From Dryas octopetala (lineage: Eukaryota > Streptophyta > Magnoliopsida > Rosales > Rosaceae), in contig OY992839.1 of NCBI GenBank assembly GCA_963921425.1, forward strand, positions 1,118,501 through 1,182,500: a stretch of 64,000 nt of DNA, read 5' to 3'. Positions 62,301 through 64,000 of this stretch are shown here, one piece after another; position 1 is the first letter of the stretch; the number at the start of each line of letters is the position of its first letter. Both the position numbers and the translations under genes were made by a program. The notes beneath the pieces are model-generated. The model made no database searches. It was not told the origin of the DNA and worked only from the letters and a program-made list of their open reading frames with translations.

Positions 62301-63957
62301 TGATCTCTTTAAGAACATCAATATTGCATAAGCTGTTCATGGTGGACTCGTCAATATCACCCATTGACCTGGGAGAACAATCATTCTTGGAAGTAAGATC
62401 TGAAAAACCAGTTGCTTGCAATTTCTCATCAGCCAGAAGAGGACTTGAACAAAATTCTGAAAGTACGGGTGAATGTTCTGGAAGAGGAGAATCCAGCTGA
62501 ACGGAACTTTTTTTCTCCAGAAAGTCAAATAGACATGATTCTACTTTATCACATGTTGCATGCATAACCAAATCAGGATCATCAGTCACAAGAGAACCAA
62601 AATCTTTCCGTTCAGAAAGCAGATCATTCAAGCTGCCACTAACCCCATCTGTTTCATGTATTGAACTGGTTTCCATGCCAGATGGAGACTGCTGAAGCCC
62701 AACTTTGACATTAAAATTCATACATTCTAGCTCCTGATGTTCAGTTGCTTGATGTATCAAAGCATTTGATATGACATGGAAATCCTGCAATGAATGCGCT
62801 TCATCCAACAGTGTAGGATCATCCTGAGAAGTACCACCAGTATGATAAGTATTGTTGGCATCTTCACCAGATGTGGATCCTGGTTCTGAAAAAGTTCCAA
62901 CCCCTGATTCCTTAATTAGGTTCTGCTTCCTTTTTTCACTCTTCTCCTTGTGTCCAACTGCAAGTTCAGCATGCAACATATAAATATATTATAGATAATA
63001 TAGCAATTTGTACTACTATAAAATACACCATTCAAGTCAAGGCATCACATAAAGCATACACAAAAATTACCATCTAAAGTATAAAGAAAAGCAAATGGCA
63101 ACATTCTATTGCTGCAAGTAATAATCTATAATGTAGGGAAAAAAAAAATATATATATATATATACCACCAATCAACAGAATGATTTGGGGGTCGTATGAT
63201 TGTAAAGGGAGAAGATCCTCAACAGAAGCTATAGAATACCTGGAGTTGGTAGAACCCTAGGACTCTGACCCTTAGCAGGACTGACGGGTGACAATGGAAG
63301 TCTAGTCAAGCTTGGGAGAACCTCATTAAGAACATCCATCACAGCTGCATCAACATCATTGGAATGTTCAATAGCAACGGCCTTCAGAATGCGAAAATCA
63401 ACCTGCGTGGTGTTCAAAGAAGTAATATATTGGGTCAATTACAATCAAAGCCAACCTACTTAAATCAAATAGACAACCCAAACATCTTAGGACCTATATA
63501 TTTTATAAACTTAATGTTCTACATCAAGGGAAAATTAATGAAAACTATATAAACTTTCAATTATGATCTTAGGCAAGACAAATCTGTGTAAAATTCAATA
63601 AAATCCAACTAGAAGTCTCAGAATCATTAACATGTTCTGGAATCACACAATAATAGTGCAAAGGATTAGAAACACAAAAAATAGAAAAAAGAAAACAAAT
63701 CATTTCTTGCTTGTCAGAATAGGTGTCACCAAACCTGCATTTTTTACATTAAATTACATGTACTAATTCTTCAAATTATTAAGTTCAACATACAAGTCTG
63801 ACAAGAAAATACATACGAAAAAAAAAAGTAAAAAGGAAAAAATAATTATACAAGAACAGGGTAACATTATAATTCAATTCCAAAGTTTCTTTGAGGTAAA
63901 GACTAATACCTGTGGGAAAACCTCCTTCAAGCAACCAAAAACTGCGTTGAAACCCAT
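59302..63957 (-). CDS. CUE-domain, coiled-coil protein (ubiquitin-binding type)
   Basis: Eight exons in transcript order: 63957-63910, 63402-63240, 62957-62278, 61849-61676, 61567-61451, 60663-60484, 60397-60351 and 59728-59302. They total 1,836 nt (611 residues), in phase throughout. The N-terminal CUE domain spans exons 1-2: MGFNAVFGCLKEVFPQ then VDFRILKAVAIEHSNDVDAAVMDVLNEVLP, with the family's MGF/FPQ and helix-3 pattern. Exon 3 is a low-complexity acidic linker. Exons 4-7 are long heptad-like coiled coil (EVELQEKAVDHVKEEAA, VKELQSRLLSLSDERDKSL, ARKMAELEKLEKEESARTAL). The last exon has a 34-residue tandem duplication and ends DDGWDIFDKDTELDV. CUE domains bind ubiquitin; plant proteins of this layout are annotated as Cue-type ubiquitin-system components of unknown role. 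The start at 63957 is near the window edge, so 5' untranslated sequence is missing. Confidence 0.85.
59393..59596 (-). repeat. 102-bp in-frame tandem duplication in the CUE gene last exon
   Basis: CTGCTTTTTGGTGATAGACC at 59393 recurs as CTGCTTTTTGGTGATGAATC at 59495. Two diverged 102-bp units encode MASDxVLxRVESxKTLEK...PSVxxxSPKS twice. Confidence 0.85.
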
Positions 63958-64000
63958 ATCCAAGAGCTACTAATCTGCATAATTAAAAAAAAATAAATAA

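Overview
This window is nuclear DNA from a flowering plant, almost certainly a eudicot. The genes have many short exons and AT-rich GT-AG introns. The gene set is plant-specific (MED33, PALE CRESS, ISA2, OSCA/CSC1, EID1-like F-box, HUA2, RTFL/DVL), and plant MULE, Copia and foldback elements are abundant. Protein flavour suggests a woody rosid, perhaps Rosaceae, but that is a guess; no species marker was seen. Exon boundaries were read by eye from splice consensus plus conservation. For the host genes the exon lengths were summed, and every sum is divisible by 3 except HUA2-like, which carries one extra base.

Layout. (1) 0.2-8.1 kb: a 7.25-kb Mutator-like element (MULE) with terminal inverted repeats, nested in an older foldback repeat. 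It carries two convergent genes: a plant mobile domain (PMD) gene on + with a nonsense codon, and a transposase-SWIM-OTU gene on - with a one-base deletion. A dense array of short palindromes lies inside each end. (2) 8.5-16.5 kb: MED33/REF4-like Mediator subunit (+). (3) 17.0-19.4 kb: PALE CRESS (+). (4) 20.0-23.3 kb: ISA2-like starch debranching enzyme subunit (-), convergent with PALE CRESS, with an 11-residue in-frame triplication. (5) 24.7-30.2 kb: OSCA1-type CSC1-like osmosensitive channel (-), with a SINE-like insertion in an intron. (6) 30.7-35 kb: four foldback elements around an EID1-like (EDL3-type) F-box gene (-) whose upstream region has six ACGT-core boxes. (7) 35.3-36.0 kb: an intronless gene for a plastid-type protein that looks like only the C-terminal dimerisation domain of glutamyl-tRNA reductase (-). 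(8) 37.1-39.1 kb: a probable non-autonomous MULE with a 30-bp palindromic satellite. (9) 39.7-48.0 kb: HUA2-like PWWP/CID protein (+), with a frameshift in the PWWP exon and a GC-AG intron. (10) 49.6-55.0 kb: glutathione peroxidase (+), whose fourth intron holds a very young, pol-deleted Copia element with apparently identical 671-bp LTRs. (11) 56.0-56.7 kb: a 662-bp non-autonomous MULE with a perfect 9-bp target duplication. (12) 57.8 kb: a 45-residue RTFL/DVL peptide gene (+). (13) 59.3-64.0 kb: a CUE-domain coiled-coil protein (-).

The host genes are housekeeping or regulatory and unrelated in pathway (transcription, plastid biogenesis, starch, osmosensing, ABA signalling, flowering, redox, ubiquitin binding), so there is no operon or cluster logic. 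The unusual content is the mobile DNA: three MULE-type elements, a fresh LTR retrotransposon and a cluster of hairpin MITEs, several placed in introns or directly upstream of genes. No tRNA, rRNA or CRISPR array was recognised.
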